Notes: generated by a model not told the origin, from the letters alone. A stretch of 64,000 bases of DNA from Sorex araneus (GCF_027595985.1 NC_073306.1:102778984-102842983); one strand, 5' to 3'. Shown: positions 12,686-25,692, counted from the first letter of the stretch. A program made the numbers and translations.

Positions 12686-13242
12686 AATTAATTTCCAATG
12701 ACTGTAAACTTGTGATTTTCTCTTTGAAATTATTTTAGTCAATTAAATACATACTATACGTAGTAAGACTATGTTTTTCTCTAGGGATTCAATAAAGCTA
12801 TTTTGTTTTTATCTTAACAGACAAAAAAATTGCACACACATTTTGCATATTTTTCTAAATAATATCTTGCACTTCTCAAATTTAGTGATTCTATTTTGCA
12901 TTATACATTTCTCCACCAGAACAAGATAAGCCTGGAGAGACCCTACAAATATTATATTGGTAGTATAAAGGTGAATTGCCTTAATATTATGTAAATGTAT
13001 TTTAATATGATTCCTTTCTGTCCTTACAGGAGTCTTCTGAAGCAGTATTGCCATCTTATTTTTACTGTGACATACTAGCAGAATCTGGTACTCTGTATTA
13101 TATAATTAAAAATGCCAAGCTCTCGTTTGTTTTTCTGTCTGGTTTTCTAGAAAGGTCTGTTGCCCTAGCTATAGATTAGGGTATGACTTAAAATGGAAGT
13201 AGACTCTGTTGTTTCTGTCACTGACCTTTCTTTTTTAAGGGG

Positions 13243-13398
13243 ACGGGGAAGCAATGATTAGGATTTACTCCTGGCTATAAACTCAGGAATCACTTCTGGT
13301 AGGCTCAGAGGACTATATGGGGTACTGGAGATCAAACCCTGGTTAGTCACATGTAAGGCAAGTGATCTAATCATTGTACTGTCACTCCAGTCACTATG
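13243..13398 (-). mobile_element. Form A SINE
   Basis: tttactcctggctataaact to tgtactgtcactccagtc, 3' tail missing. Confidence 0.8.
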
Positions 13399-14959
13399 AT
13401 TGCTTTTTAATAGATACATATTCTTTCCATCAAGGGACTTACTTTTGACTTGGATATCTTTAGACATGTCAGATTTATCAATAATTATGTCTATTTGCTT
13501 TACTTTTTAACTTTTTTGTTTAAATAGTACTTATTTTCGTTTGCCTCATACTTCATGCAAGTGACATCATTTAGTAATAAAAGTTAGATATTCAATACAC
13601 ATAAAAATTTTAGAAAACTTCACATAAAAGGAGTTAAAATAAATAATAACTGTGAGAAGTGATGGAGAGTATTTATGACAAATTGACAAGGCAATGACCA
13701 AAAAGAAAAAAATTCTATATCTAAAGTTGAAGAAATGCTAGTTTGAAGGAGTAAGTGTATGACCAGGATTATTGGGAGGGGCATACTCTATCTACGAGTT
13801 AATTAAAGTTCCTCCCCAGGGAACACTAATCTCGTTGGCTGAATATGGAAAAGAGCCAGAAATAATGAAGTGTCAACAAGGAAAGATGTTAATCAAAGAA
13901 GTCATATTTTTTTTATCTTCCCAATGTTCCTCCTCATTTCCTCCTCAATATACCTCTGTTCTGTCCCCCAATTCCACCCCACCCATACCTATTATTTTTC
14001 TATTAGAAAGCTCATGCAATTTTAAATTCAGCTTCATTGGTCAGTGACATATCTGGTCTTCTCTTGAGCACTAACGTTACTCAATTCAAGTTAAAAAAAA
14101 ACTCTCTTCTAAGTAAAGCAAATAGAAAGTATTCAAAGAATAAAATAGATAACATTTTCTGCTGTAAAAAAAAGCACATCAACAAAAGCATGAAGTAGAA
14201 AATGCCAAGTGTTTAGAAAGACATCAACTTCGCTTTATTTAAATGTTCTATTGTTTGTAATAAATTCTAAGAGCTTGAAAATCTAATTTTTTCCACCACC
14301 AATTTTATCCTTAGCAACTTGGTAAACACTGCTTTTATTTCCTTCTGCCTGCTACCCAGTTCAGACGCTGAAGACTTAGATGGGAGTCCCGGATTATGAG
14401 CCATTACAATAAAAATATTCTGGGAATAGTACCAATAGGCTATCTTTTCACCTTACCATAGAGCAGAGACTCAAAACATGGAGCTGATCAAAACAAAAAT
14501 CCTGTAAGAATAATTGATCTGTAGTGTAATCCTTTTATAGTTTAGAATACAACAAATTTTACACGAATTACTTATTACTAATTACATAATGATTTCAGGC
14601 AAAAATGTATGACAAATGTAATATAACTCCCACTCCCAACATTTTTGCCCACACCATGACAGATATTAGTAATCAATCTCAGAACACTTTGTCTTTTTTT
14701 TAACCCCTTAAAGGCCAATAGTTCAGCTCAAGGCACAGAGGATCAAGTGCTCCTTTGATGCCAGGGATAGATAGCCTCTCCTCAGGCTGCTCTGGTCAAA
14801 CCCAGGGCTAATAGCACATTCAGTGCTGCTGGAGTAATCTACAATGCAACTAACCTAACAGATCCAAGTCAAAGACAACCCTTTTATTCTCCTGATGCAC
14901 TAAATTGGTACTATCTTTCCAAGGCCAATTTAACAGTATGTCGCCAAATTGTAAATGTA
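13399..14959. other. Intergenic sequence without recognised features
   Basis: AT-rich. 14700-14850 faintly resembles a SINE but is too diverged to call. Confidence 0.5.
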
Positions 14960-15120
14960 TTATACTTTATTACAGCAATTCCAGGACTGTATATCTATCT
15001 CACAGAAAATGCACAAAAACATATGCCTAAGTGTTTTTGCAACAACAATTATAGTAATGGGAAATTGAAAACTACCTATTCTAGCAATAAAGAAATGGTT
15101 AAATAGTCATAAAATATTTT
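14960..15120 (+). mobile_element. Ancient L1 ORF2 3' fragment
   Basis: Order and wording match old mammalian L1 3' ends (acagcaattccaggactgta, ttgcaacaacaattatag, aaatggttaaatagtcataa). No open frame remains. Confidence 0.6.
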
Positions 15121-15202
15121 AGCTCTTTTCTTTTTTTTAAACTCATATGTAAATCATATGTATATCATACATAATATATATGCCATTGAGATAAGAAAAA
15201 AC

Positions 15203-15365
15203 AGTCTGTGGACCAATAGATAGTACAAGGGATAAGATATTTGCTTGCCTGCAGCACCACATACAGTTACGCAAACACTACCAGAAGAGATTCCTGAGCA
15301 CAGAACCAGGAGTAAGAACTTAGCAATGGGCAGGTGTCACTCAACCGCCCCCCCAACCACCACCA
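15203..15365 (+). mobile_element. Diverged form A SINE
   Basis: gaccaatagatagtacaagg head and gagcacagaaccaggagtaa body, C-rich end. Confidence 0.65.
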
Positions 15366-15976
15366 AGGAAAAAAGTTCCAAAAATATGAAGGTTCGACAT
15401 TTTCTCTCTTTGAAATTATAAGTGAGTGTATTAATCATATAATCAATACTTTAAAACAATGGAATAGCAATTTAATAGATTTTCATTACATGGGATTTTT
15501 CTTTCTGGGTACAGGATACTATTGTTCGTTCATTGAAGTTATTCCCCATTATCACAGTGCTAGAAACTAAATGAGTAGTCAGAAGGTAGTGGTGAGGATA
15601 GAATTAGGGTCAAGCTCACAGGAGTCTGGAGGGATTGATAAACCTTTTCCTTCTATTAGAATCCAGCTTTCCAGGATGTAAAGTCCCCATGACTGCCAAA
15701 ATCAATGTCACTACTTTCTTGGGAAGAATAAAAATCCTTAGTCTTCTTGTTTGAATATTCTCCCCAAACACCAAGCATATCATGAACACACTCTTCCTTT
15801 AGTCAGATCCCAATAGAATGGGTTGAGTTCCAGTTCTAGCAAACATTGCCCAAAAGAAGAAAAAACTATCTGTCTCTCCCTCTTAAAGTCATATCATCAA
15901 ATGTAAATCCTGTGTGTCTTTGTTTATTTCAAACTTATTTGACTTATTTTTCCCCTTTTTTAAAAATCCGTTTCAC
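15366..15976. other. Intergenic sequence without recognised features
   Basis: Nothing supportable seen. Confidence 0.5.
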
Positions 15977-16155
15977 AGAGCCAGAGAAATAATACAGTGG
16001 GTTGGGCACTTTCCTTGCATGTGGCCCACCTGGGTTTTTGGTCCTTGGCCCCATATTGTTCCCTGAGCCCACCAGCAGTGATTCCTTAGCATAGAGTGAG
16101 GAGTAAGCCCTGTACACAGCCAAATGTCAATCAAAACCAAGAAATAAAACAAAAA
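15977..16155 (+). mobile_element. Form A SINE
   Basis: agccagagaaataatacagt head, ccctgagcccaccagcagtg body and A-rich tail. Confidence 0.8.
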
Positions 16156-16845
16156 TAAAAAACAAAAAATGTATTTTACAAATCAAGGATATTTTCCTGA
16201 GAACAATTTTTCAACACAATAATATTCTCCTTTGACTGCATATGTCTGTTTTCATCTTCATATGACTTCCTCAACTACTCTGATTCTTTTCTTAGCTGTT
16301 ATTTCCAGTTTCAGATTCCAGGGTCCATTAATCATATACGAATTCTAGGTATTAGCCACTTATCCTTAGAGTCATAATATCTTCTGTGACATAGGATTTG
16401 ATTTGTGATTTGCAATAATGCCTCAGATAAAGGCTTTTGCATCTGTTATTCTTTGTTCTCACAATAATATTTTTAGGTATGAGTAACATATCATTTATTC
16501 CATTGACCAATGAGAGATCTGAGGTGCTCATGAGTTACTGAGAATGTCTTGGTGATTACAAGCATAAAGCCTGCTTTTCAGCCTAGAACTAGAAGCCAAT
16601 TATACCTTTTCTCAGTCAGAATAGATTCTCAGTCCACTGGGCTTTTTAAACCCTTTGTAAGCTCGTCTACTGAAACTTAGTCTGAAAGATGATGTCTACT
16701 TTAAACAATAATCATTTCTCTGTTTAAATAAATAGACTCACACTACAGTTGTGTGATGGTTTTAATTTTTTGTATTTTAATAGAGTTTTTTTAATTTTTT
16801 TTTAATTTTTAAAATTTTATTTTCATTTATATGATCTGAAGAGAA
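16156..16845. other. Intergenic sequence without recognised features
   Basis: AT-rich with T/A low complexity at 16760-16830. Confidence 0.5.
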
Positions 16846-16849
16846 ACCA

Positions 16850-17092
16850 GTGTATGGAGTGATAGCACAGCAGGTAGCGCATTTGCCTCGCATGCGGCCG
16901 ACCCAGATTCGGTTCTTCTGAGCCTACCGAGAGTATCAAGCTACCGAGAGTATCCCGCCTGCACAGCAGAGCCTGGCAAGCTACTCGTGGCATATTCAAT
17001 ATGCCAAAAACAGTAACAATAAGTCTCATAATGGAGACGTTACTGCTGCCTGCTCAGCAAATCTATGAACAATGGGAAGACAGTGCTATTAA
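16850..17092 (+). mobile_element. Form B SINE
   Basis: Near-complete. A-box-like tagcacagcaggtag, and a local rearrangement that duplicates ctaccgagagtatc around 16925-16955. Confidence 0.92.
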
Positions 17093-17223
17093 TAGAGTTC
17101 CTATCCTTCAAGAGAATAACAATATATGTCAAAATTTATTACTAAACATCAGAGTCCCTATAATACACTGCCTGTGATATTCCAGAAATATTGAGATAAT
17201 TCTCATTTGGTAACTCCTGAGAA

Positions 17224-17660
17224 TTCTTTTTTTTTTTTAATTGAATCACCATGAGCTACAGTTACAAAACTTTCATGTTTGAGTTTCAGTCATACAATGA
17301 TCTAACACCTGTCCCTCCACCAGTGTACATTTTCCATCACCAACATCCCCAGAAACCCTCCCCAGACCCCACCCCTCCCCCTGCTTTATGGCAGACAATT
17401 TCCCTCTTACTCTCTCTCTCTACTTATGGGTATTATGGTTTGCTATACAGATAGTGAGAGGCATTCATTTATGTTTGGTCCTTTATTTACTTTCAACACA
17501 CATCTCCCATCTTGAGTGATCCCTTCAACCATCACTGACTTAGTGATCCCTTCTCTATCCCAGCTGCTTTCTCCCTCAGCTCATAAGGCAAGCTTCCAAC
17601 TGTGGAGCAATCTTCCCGGCTCTTGTCTCTATTGTCCTATCCCTTGAATTTGGTTCTGAT
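17224..17660 (-). mobile_element. L1 3' untranslated end
   Basis: Longer copy of the family at 4335: aattgaatcaccatgagcta, caccagtg, ggcagacaatttccctc, then cacacatctcccatcttg and cttccaactgtggagcaatc. Confidence 0.8.
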
Positions 17661-17667
17661 TGTTTGA

Positions 17668-17842
17668 TTGGGAGGTGGGGGATTTGGGCCACACCCTGTG
17701 GAGCTGAGGGCCGACTCCTGGCTCTGCACTCAGGAATCACTGTTGACAGGGCTCAGAGGACCATATGGGGTGCCCAGGATAAAATCCAGGTCAGCCACAT
17801 GCAAGGCAAGCACCTTACCCTCTGTACTATCTCACCAGCCTT
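17668..17842 (-). mobile_element. Form A SINE
   Basis: ctcctggctctgcactcagg to tgtactatctcaccagcc. Confidence 0.88.
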
Positions 17843-18889
17843 TTTGAATTAGACTTTAATTAATAATAAGGAAGTTAAAAATGAGTAAAGGAACTCAAGT
17901 GACATTACCGGCATGAACAAAAGCATGGAAATTATCATGGTTTTTCTGTTCTTTAAAGATCCTGGCTTCTACTACTACAGTAGAAGGAATATCAAGGAAC
18001 TTCAAAACCAGCCCCTCAAAAAGGCAAATCCTGTGTCTATGGCTTGAAATTGGAGAGATGAGTTATTAGCGCACTGGACAGCTTTTTGAGGGGGCAGGGC
18101 TTGGGCATGTGAGAGGAGTAACTCAATGGCTGATTCTGACCCCGCCCCCTCATTGCTTCCCACTAATCAGCGCTCAGGGCTTCCTCTTGGCTCACTCCGT
18201 TCCCTTCTGGCTCTGGGCTAGTTTGCTGGTGATGAAACCAGTGCAATGCAAGACAAATCCCTTTCCAGCTATACTGTGGTCAGGCCTCAAAGGCTGGTTG
18301 TTATTTGTCCTTGAGGCTAAGCCACTTATCTATCAGTGGCCTATTCTTAAATTTATATCATTAAGGTTTTTTCATTCACATGCTAAATGCTATGCAAATA
18401 CAATTTAAAGAATGACTCACCCCACCTGCAATTGTACTTCTATCTCTAGGGCCTTGCTACTTAGAAGTTACTAGAGTATTCAAGACTCTTATCTCCATAC
18501 TTCCCAATTATTAAATAATGAGAAATGGTGAGGTCCCAAAGGAGGAGGTCCTCAAAGATGTTAAGGAGAAGATCAATATTTACAGAAGTATTGGGAATTG
18601 GGAAGGGAAGAGGAGGGATGAATGCCAAACCAATTAAAATCCCCAAGTTACCAAAATGAATTGAATTAACTTATTTACTCCCAGGCTCCCTTTCAGTACC
18701 ATTTGCATGCCACTCAACTTTTAAAATCCACCAATAAAGCACTTTCTTTTTCAATAACTATGTTATGAAACAGAAAAATGTTTTTTCATACTTAAATTAA
18801 TCTGGTCATTAAATTAGTAGTATAAGTGGGCTCATTTAGCCTAACACATTGCAATAGGTATGTTGTTGAGTTACAGATAAAATTATGAC
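17843..18889. other. Intergenic sequence, one possible SINE relic
   Basis: 18165-18290 has weak reversed-SINE resemblance (gcgctcagggcttcctcttg). Nothing else recognised. Confidence 0.45.
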
Positions 18890-19370
18890 ATTGTCTTTTG
18901 TTGTTTTCCTTTTTTTCAGTGACTTATCATTGGTTTGCAATATTATGAAATTTCAGAGGTTTATCTTCTATCACTGTAACTATAAACACACCTGTATGAA
19001 ATTGTCACCAGTACCACCAAATCCTACCCCCCAAATAATCTCTTTGCCACTGTTCCTGGTCCCCCTTTCCATTCTCTCTGGTAATCATCATAGTTCTCAA
19101 CAAGTCTAAGTATTTGTTTTGCTGTTTTTTCTCTTACATCTAGTTTGTTTGATTTGGAGATTCATATAGGAGTGAAATAGCTAGTATGATGACTTAAAAG
19201 TCCATCCATGCATCTTGTCCCAAAAGGCATGATTTCATATTTTTCAGTATTTTGTTGGATGTACATTCATCCCAGTTTCTTTATCCAATAAGCTGTTGAT
19301 GTGTATGCAGATTGATTCTACTTTTTGGCTTTTTTTGTGAATGATGCTGTTATGAATAAAGAAAGAAAAC
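18890..19370 (-). mobile_element. Ancient L1 3' fragment
   Basis: In reverse it reads as the end of L1 ORF2 and its 3' UTR (complement of catcccagtttctttatcca and tgaatgatgctgttatgaat). No intact frame. Confidence 0.65.
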
Positions 19371-19532
19371 ATCTTTTTGAATTAGTTAAAGATTTACTAC
19401 TTGGCAGAAAAACAATTCCACCAAAAGTCACAGCATAATTATTTATCTATTTACATTCCCTTAGGTCTTACTATTTAATAATACTGAAATAATAACACTT
19501 TGATAATGCTTTAAAAATTATTTTGGGAGGAG

Positions 19533-20586
19533 AGATGCAGATCAAAACAACCACGAGATACCACCTCACACCACAGAGACTAGCATACATCCAAAAGAAC
19601 AAAAGCAACCGCTATTGGAGAGGATGTGGGGAGAAAGGGACCCTTCTACACTGCTGGTGGGAATGCCGACTGGTTCAGCCCTTCTGGAAAACAATATGGA
19701 CGATTCTCAAAAAATTAGATATTGAGCTCCCATTTGACCCAGCAATACCACTGCTGGGAATATATCCCAGAGAGGCAAAAAAGTATAATTGAAACAACAT
19801 CTGCACATGTATGTTCATCGCAGCACTGTTTACAATAGCCAGAATCTGGAAATAACCCGAATGCCCTAGAATGGATGACTGACTGAAGAAACTTTGGTAC
19901 ATCTATACAATGGAATACTATGCAGCTGTTAGAAAAAAGGAGGTCATGAATTTTGTATTTAAGTGGATCGGCATGAAAAGTTTCATGCTAAGTGAAATGA
20001 GTCAGAAAGAGAGAGACAGACATAGAAAGATTGCACTCATCTATGGCATATAGAATAACGGAGTGGGAGACTAACACCCAAGAATTGTAGAAATAAGTAC
20101 CAGGAGGTTGACTCCATGGCTTGGAGGCTGACCTCACATTCTGGGGAAAGGGCAACTCAGAGAAGGGATCACCAACTATAATGTAGTCGAAGGCCATGTG
20201 GGGGAAGGAAGTTGTGGGCAGAATGAGGGCTAGAGACTGAACACAGTGGCCACTCAACACCTTTATGGCAAACCTCAACAGCTAATTAGAGAGAGAGAAC
20301 AGAAGGGAATGCCCTGCCACAGTGGCAGGGTGGGGTGGGGGGAGATGGGATTGGGGAGGGTGGGAAGGATGCTGGGTTTACTGGTGGTGGAGAATGGGCA
20401 CTGGTGAAGGGATGGGTTCCCGAACTTTGTATGAGGGAAGCATAAGCACAAAAGTGTATAAATCTGTAACTGTACCCTCACGGTGGTTCACTAATTAAAA
20501 ATAAATAAATTTTAAAAAAAAGAAAGAAATGGAACTGGAAAAAATAAATAAATAGATAGATAGATAGATAAATAAATAAATAAATG
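19533..20586 (+). mobile_element. 5'-truncated L1 with ORF2 C-terminus, 13-bp TSD
   Basis: The ORF2 tail includes RGCGEKGTLLHCWWEC, the zinc-knuckle-like motif conserved in L1. The usual first Cys is Tyr here. A TGA at 19790-19792 replaces the CGA of the sister copy (near 23009), and downstream ORF2 sequence (YIYTMEYYAAVRKKE) follows. The 3' UTR and A-rich (ATAG/AAAT) tail are present. TSD attttgggaggag at 19520-19532 and 20587-20599, placing the insertion in an older SINE tail. Confidence 0.95.
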
Positions 20587-20599
20587 ATTTTGGGAGGAG

Positions 20600-20725
20600 C
20601 TGTACCCAGCAGTGCTCAGGCCTTACTCCTGGATCTGCACTCAAGGGACCATGTGGGAATTGAACCCTGGTTGGCCATGTGCAAAGCAAACATCTTGCCC
20701 ACCACATTGCTATCGCTCAGGCGCC
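20600..20725 (-). mobile_element. Form A SINE interrupted by L1
   Basis: tacccagcagtgctcaggcc to ttgctatcgctcaggc. Its tail side is the L1 target site. Confidence 0.85.
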
Positions 20726-21409
20726 AATAATGGCTTTATTTCAATCTGATAAATTTATCCTCTTTGTTGTGTTAATGTTCTCTTCCTAGGAAAATATGTT
20801 AGCTTAGGAGCCATCAGGTAACATTATTCCTTTATTGTTGAATCCTCAAGCTACTCACATTCCCTCAGAAGCTTCGCTTTAGTGAACCTGGGCAAGTTAT
20901 GTAATCACTACACGTTTCAAATGCAAAGAAACACCACTGAATGTGCTTATATCACAAGTTACACATTAAAATATATAATTGATAAGTAATTGATTCAAAG
21001 CATTTAGTAGAATTTATAGATGAGAACTAAGTAAATATTAGTCATTTATTTTACCTCAAACTGTTTCTAGTTAGTGTTATTTCAGATTTTGTACATCTGC
21101 AATAAGTTTTTCAGTGCTTAAGGCAAAGAAATTCTAGTACTTTTTCATAATATATTTATATATGTATGAAAGATATATGAAATATGCATATCTATCTTAT
21201 AAACAAGCAATATGTTGTCTAATATTTTAAAAAACAAATGTACAAAGAAACATATTACCTTCATTCTATGACATAAATTTGTTATTTTTTTATTTTTAAA
21301 ACATTAGTAATTTTAATATCTTTCCACGATAGTAATATTTCTATTAGATTTTTATAAATGCATATTTTATTATTATTTAGTCTATCTCAACTTACTTTAG
21401 GGAGTATTT
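20726..21409. other. AT-rich intergenic sequence
   Basis: Possible short MIR relic near 20884 (gaacctgggcaagttatgta). Otherwise nothing. Confidence 0.5.
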
Positions 21410-21555
21410 TGGGGCCCATACCAGGTAGTGCTCAGGGCTTACTCCTGGCTCTGTATTCAGTGATTGCTCCTGGGGATTGAGAAGCTATGTGGAGTTATGT
21501 AGATCTGCCCATGCGAAGCATGCACCAAAACCACTGCATTATCACTCTGGCTGCA
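21410..21555 (-). mobile_element. Diverged form A SINE
   Basis: gtgctcagggcttactcctg to cattatcactctggct. Confidence 0.8.
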
Positions 21556-21697
21556 ATAATCAGTTTTCACTACTTATATGAACTCCAACTTTTGTACTGT
21601 TGCTTACAACAGTATTTTGTTATAAACGATTTCATTTATTTTTTTAAAAATTGCAACTATCCTTAGCATAATTTGTATAACTGGATGTCTGAAATTG

Positions 21698-21946
21698 ATG
21701 GGCTGGAGCGATAGCACAGCAGGTAGAGCATTTGCCTTGCACACGGCCAACCCGGGTTCGATTTCTCCATCCTTCTTGGAGAGCCCGGCAAGCTACCGAG
21801 AGTATCCTGCCTGCATGGCAGAGCTGGCAAGCTACCCATGATGTATTCAGTGTGCCAAAAACAGTGACAACAAGTCTCACAATGGAGACATTACTGGTGT
21901 CTGCTCGAGTAAATGATGAGCAACAGGATGACAGTGATACAGTGAT
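21698..21946 (+). mobile_element. Form B SINE, near-complete
   Basis: gggctggagcgatagcacag head, perfect gggttcgatt B box core, full 3' half to gatgacagtgatacagtgat. Confidence 0.95.
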
Positions 21947-22404
21947 ATTCATACAAATTGTCTTTCAGAAGGACAATACAAATTGGCACTCAGAAAATTC
22001 TGTTCTCTCAATTTCATCCCAATAGTGAAACTATTTGAAGTGTTAGCGGAACTGATAAGACGTAAGTGTAATTTAGTTATTCTGATTTAATTTTTTAATC
22101 AAGAGTAATAATGAAAATGATGTAACACATTGAACAAACTTTTGAATTTATTTTTCAATAACTTCTCTGAAAGTAGTTAGCAAAGCGATAGAAAGTTTGT
22201 TCTTAGGACCACAGACTCTAAACTTATATGAGTTTAAACCCATGTTTTCTCTCTTTTCAAATGCTACCTTAAGTAGTGTTTTTCATGGAGAATGTGGATA
22301 ATATTAGCTCTTGCAATATAAAGAACACACAAGTATTGAAGACAATAAGCGACTGATAATGAAAAATATTTCTCTTTTCTCCCCTTTCTTTTGTTTTGTT
22401 TTTT
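21947..22404. other. Intergenic sequence without recognised features
   Basis: Nothing supportable seen. Confidence 0.5.
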
Positions 22405-22560
22405 TTTTTGGGGGGTCATGCCCAGCAATGCTTAGGGCTTACTTCAGGCTCTGTGCTCAGGGGTGACTCGTGAAGGTGCGCAGGGGACCATATGCAATGA
22501 CCAGAATCAAACCAAGTTTGGCTGCATGGAAACCAATGCCTCACCCACAGACTCTCTCTG
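22405..22560 (-). mobile_element. Form A SINE
   Basis: T/G-rich start, gtcatgcccagcaatgctta to ctcacccacagactctctct. 22620-22740 may hold a second, more decayed copy. Confidence 0.75.
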
Positions 22561-22896
22561 CTTCTTGTTCGCCAAGTTTTCAATTCTAATGATGTTTAAA
22601 GGTACCCAATGCAAAGGTCAAGATCAATACAAGATCAGTTCTGGAGGTGCTTTGGGACCATACACAAAGCCTTTGAACATGCTGGCTGCCTGCATGGCAA
22701 GCAACCTAATCCTGAACTATCCTTTGGTCCCTGTTTTTCAATTCACAGGTTGGACTTCTTTAGAAGGATATAATGAAATAGAAATGGTTTGGGAGATCAA
22801 GAAGATGTAATGTCAAAAGGAAACATGAGATGTCATGTTACCTTCAGCATCTGAATCTTTCCAATAATTGAGTGTATTTTTAAAAAGGAAGAACGA

Positions 22897-23739
22897 CAGC
22901 CCTTTTGGAAAACAGTATGGACGATTCTCAGAAAACTAGAGGTTGAGCTCCCATTTGACCCAGCAATATCACTGCTGGGAATATATCCCAGAGAATCAAA
23001 AAAGTACAATCGAAACAACATCTGCACATGTATGTTCATCGCAGCACTGTTTACAATAGCCAGAATCTGGAAAAAACCCGAATGCCCCAGAACGGATGAC
23101 TGGTTGAGGAAACTTTGGTACATCTATACAATGGAATACTATGCAGCTGTTAGAAAAAAGGAAGTCAAGAATTTTGTAGTTAAGTGGATGGGCATGAAAA
23201 GTTTCATGCTGAGTGAAATGAGTCAGAAAGAGAGAGACAGACATAGAAAGACTGCACTCATCTATGGTATATAGAATATCAGAGTGGGAGACTAATACCC
23301 AAGAACCGTAGAAATAAGTACCAGGAGGTTGACCCCATGGCTTCGCGGCTGGCCTCACGTTCCGGGGAAAGGGCAACTCAGAGAAGCGATCACCAACTAC
23401 ATTGTAGTTGAAGGCCATGTGGGGGAAGGGAGTTGCGGGCTGAATGAGGGCTAGAGACTGAGCACAGCGGCCACTCAACACCTTTATTGCAAACCACAAC
23501 AGCTAATTAGAGAGAGAGAACAGAAGGGAATGCCCTGCCACAGTGGCAGGGTGGGGTGGGGGGGAGATGGGAGTGGGGAGGGTGGGAGGGACGCCGGGTT
23601 TACGGGTGGTGGAGAGTGGGCACTGGTGAAGGGATGGGTTCCCGAACTTTGTATGAGGGAAGTATAAGCACAAAAGTGTATAAATCTGTAACTGTACCCT
23701 CACGGTGATTCTCTAATTAAAAATAAATTATAAAAAAAA
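22897..23739 (+). mobile_element. Young 5'-truncated L1 with open ORF2 tail, 15-bp TSD
   Basis: The ORF2 frame is open from the first inserted base (CAG at 22897) through 125 codons to TAG at 23272-23274, including FDPAISLLGIYP, MFIAALFTIA and YIYTMEYYAAVRKKE. A G-rich 3' UTR and A tail follow. TSD aaaaaggaagaacga at 22882-22896 and 23740-23754. The intact frame and perfect TSD suggest recent insertion. It lacks the endonuclease and reverse transcriptase parts, so it cannot move on its own. Confidence 0.96.
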
Positions 23740-23754
23740 AAAAAGGAAGAACGA

Positions 23755-24307
23755 AAGTGATTTCCTGAAGTCCTTCCATTTGTTTCATTGTTTATAAAAT
23801 CCAATTTAAATCAGATAAAAGCAGATTTGACATGTCATCTACATTAAGTTTGTATTGGTTCTCCAGGGTCTGGCAGCTTCTCCTTGTGCTCTTTCACGTG
23901 GATTACCCATGTTGGGCAGGCACGGTCTGAGTACGTTTCTTCTAGGATTCTGTGAGCCCATGCCTGTGGATTCTTAAATTGCAAATTATGCAAGACTACT
24001 GCTCTTTCTGTTATATGAAAAAGCGGGAAATTATTAGAACAAAATTTTCTGCTATAATATTGTCCAATATTCGACTGACATTACCTAGAAATGCTTGTAG
24101 TCCCAGAAATGCCATAAAGGATCAAAAGGAATATCAGAATTCATCTAGTTCAAACTTCTCAGTCACGGAGAAGTTTCTGGAGCATGATCCAAAAGTGGGG
24201 AAATAGAGAACTCAAGGGATGTTGTAACTTTTAAAATGTAGGAGTCTTCTATAACTTTTCAAATCATGGTTTAATTTTTTTAATTTAATTTATTTAAAAA
24301 TACTTAA
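23755..24307. other. Intergenic sequence without recognised features
   Basis: A small open frame at 23952-24206 has no recognisable product. Confidence 0.5.
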
Positions 24308-24450
24308 TGTGGCCGTGGAGTTAGTACAGGGGTTAAGGTGTTTGCCATATAGGTGACTGAGTCCAGTTCCATCACTGGCACTGCAAATGATTCCCCCAAG
24401 CAGCACTAGCCCTGGACACTTCCAAGTGTGCCCCAACCCTTGCTGCCTCC
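24308..24450 (+). mobile_element. Diverged form A SINE
   Basis: ggccgtggagttagtacagg head and a tccaagtgtgccccaa end. Confidence 0.6.
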
Positions 24451-24673
24451 CTCCCCTGCAAAATGAAATTTTAACTCAACTACAGTATTAACGGGTTTAG
24501 CTAAAGATGGAATAGTCACAAGAACTCTGCTTCTTCCTGCACATACACGGTGTTCCAGAATGAATCAAGGAAATTTATGAAGGTGGAATTCCAGAGCATC
24601 CGTTTGAGAAGCATTTATCTAATAGCAAACAATCTTCTTTTCCTTCCCTTTTTCTCAGAACTTTGCCTTATCT

Positions 24674-24880
24674 AGCACTGTAGCACTGTCTTCCCATTGT
24701 CCATCGATTTGCTCGAACGGGCACCAGTAACATCTCCATTGTGATACTTGTTGTTACTGTTTTTGGCATATTGAATATGCCATGGGTAGCTTGCCAGGCT
24801 CTGCCGTGCGGGCAGGATACTGTTGGTAGCTTGCTGCACTCTCTGAGAGGGACGAAGGAATCGACTCCGGGTCGGCTGAG
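24674..24880 (-). mobile_element. Form B SINE lacking its 5' head
   Basis: Runs from the 3' end to gactccgggtcggct and then stops abruptly against MIR-like sequence, a 5' truncation. Confidence 0.9.
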
Positions 24881-24882
24881 TC

Positions 24883-24960
24883 TCAGTTTCGTCATATGTA
24901 AAATAGGAGTACTGTTGAAAAGGATGTCATTCAGGAGACATACTTCATGATTTCATTTAT
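24883..24960 (+). mobile_element. MIR fragment
   Basis: tctcagtttcgtcatatgta aaataggag resembles the MIR core end. Confidence 0.55.
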
Positions 24961-25692
24961 AGTCCTGCAATACTGACTAGAAAAAAAAATACTATCCTGA
25001 AACAAAGTAATTTATGATAACAGAAAAATCACTACTCCCATAATTATTGTTATTGAAAATAAATAGTCCAAGGATTTAGCACAAATTCTCAGTCAGACAG
25101 AGGATGCAGCTCACTATTCTTCATTTTCAGACTTAGACAAGCCAGATAAAATCAAAATAGGTGCAAGTATGACACTGTCTTCCCCACTCTAGCCACCTGT
25201 CTAGTAGTTTCCTGATTGTGTACTTTGACCAAAATGACACAAAATTAAAAATTAAAATGCAGACACTAACTTAAGCAAGGAGATTTTAAGTGAATTAGCT
25301 CACCAAGTATGTAACAAAAACTTTTTAGGAATCCTACATTAAAAAATATCAGTACTGCCTTTAATATTATTTTCTCTGTCATAGCTTTCCCAGCTACAAA
25401 ATGTTTTGCCCTCTCTCTATGGCATGATAGTCCTCAATGTCTGGACTCATGATTCTCACCTCTGGTTGGTTGCACATTACGATTCTCTACTTGAGAGACA
25501 TGAGCTAAAATTTCCTTTGACCTGTGTACACTCACCCCAAGATATTCTTATTTAATTGATCCACTTAGTAGGATCTTCAAAACTCGCCATGAGTGAATTG
25601 TACTGGCAAAGTGGAGTGCCACTAATATAGATGAATGGGCTTCAAATTGGGTGCATAATTCTTCAGCTTTTAAAATTTCACATCATCATTTT
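24961..25692. other. Intergenic sequence without recognised features
   Basis: Nothing supportable seen. Confidence 0.5.

Noticed and set aside
21698..21946. Possible tRNA gene from A- and B-box sequences
   Set aside because: The boxes belong to the tRNA-derived SINE head, present in many copies. No cloverleaf with intact acceptor stem was evident.
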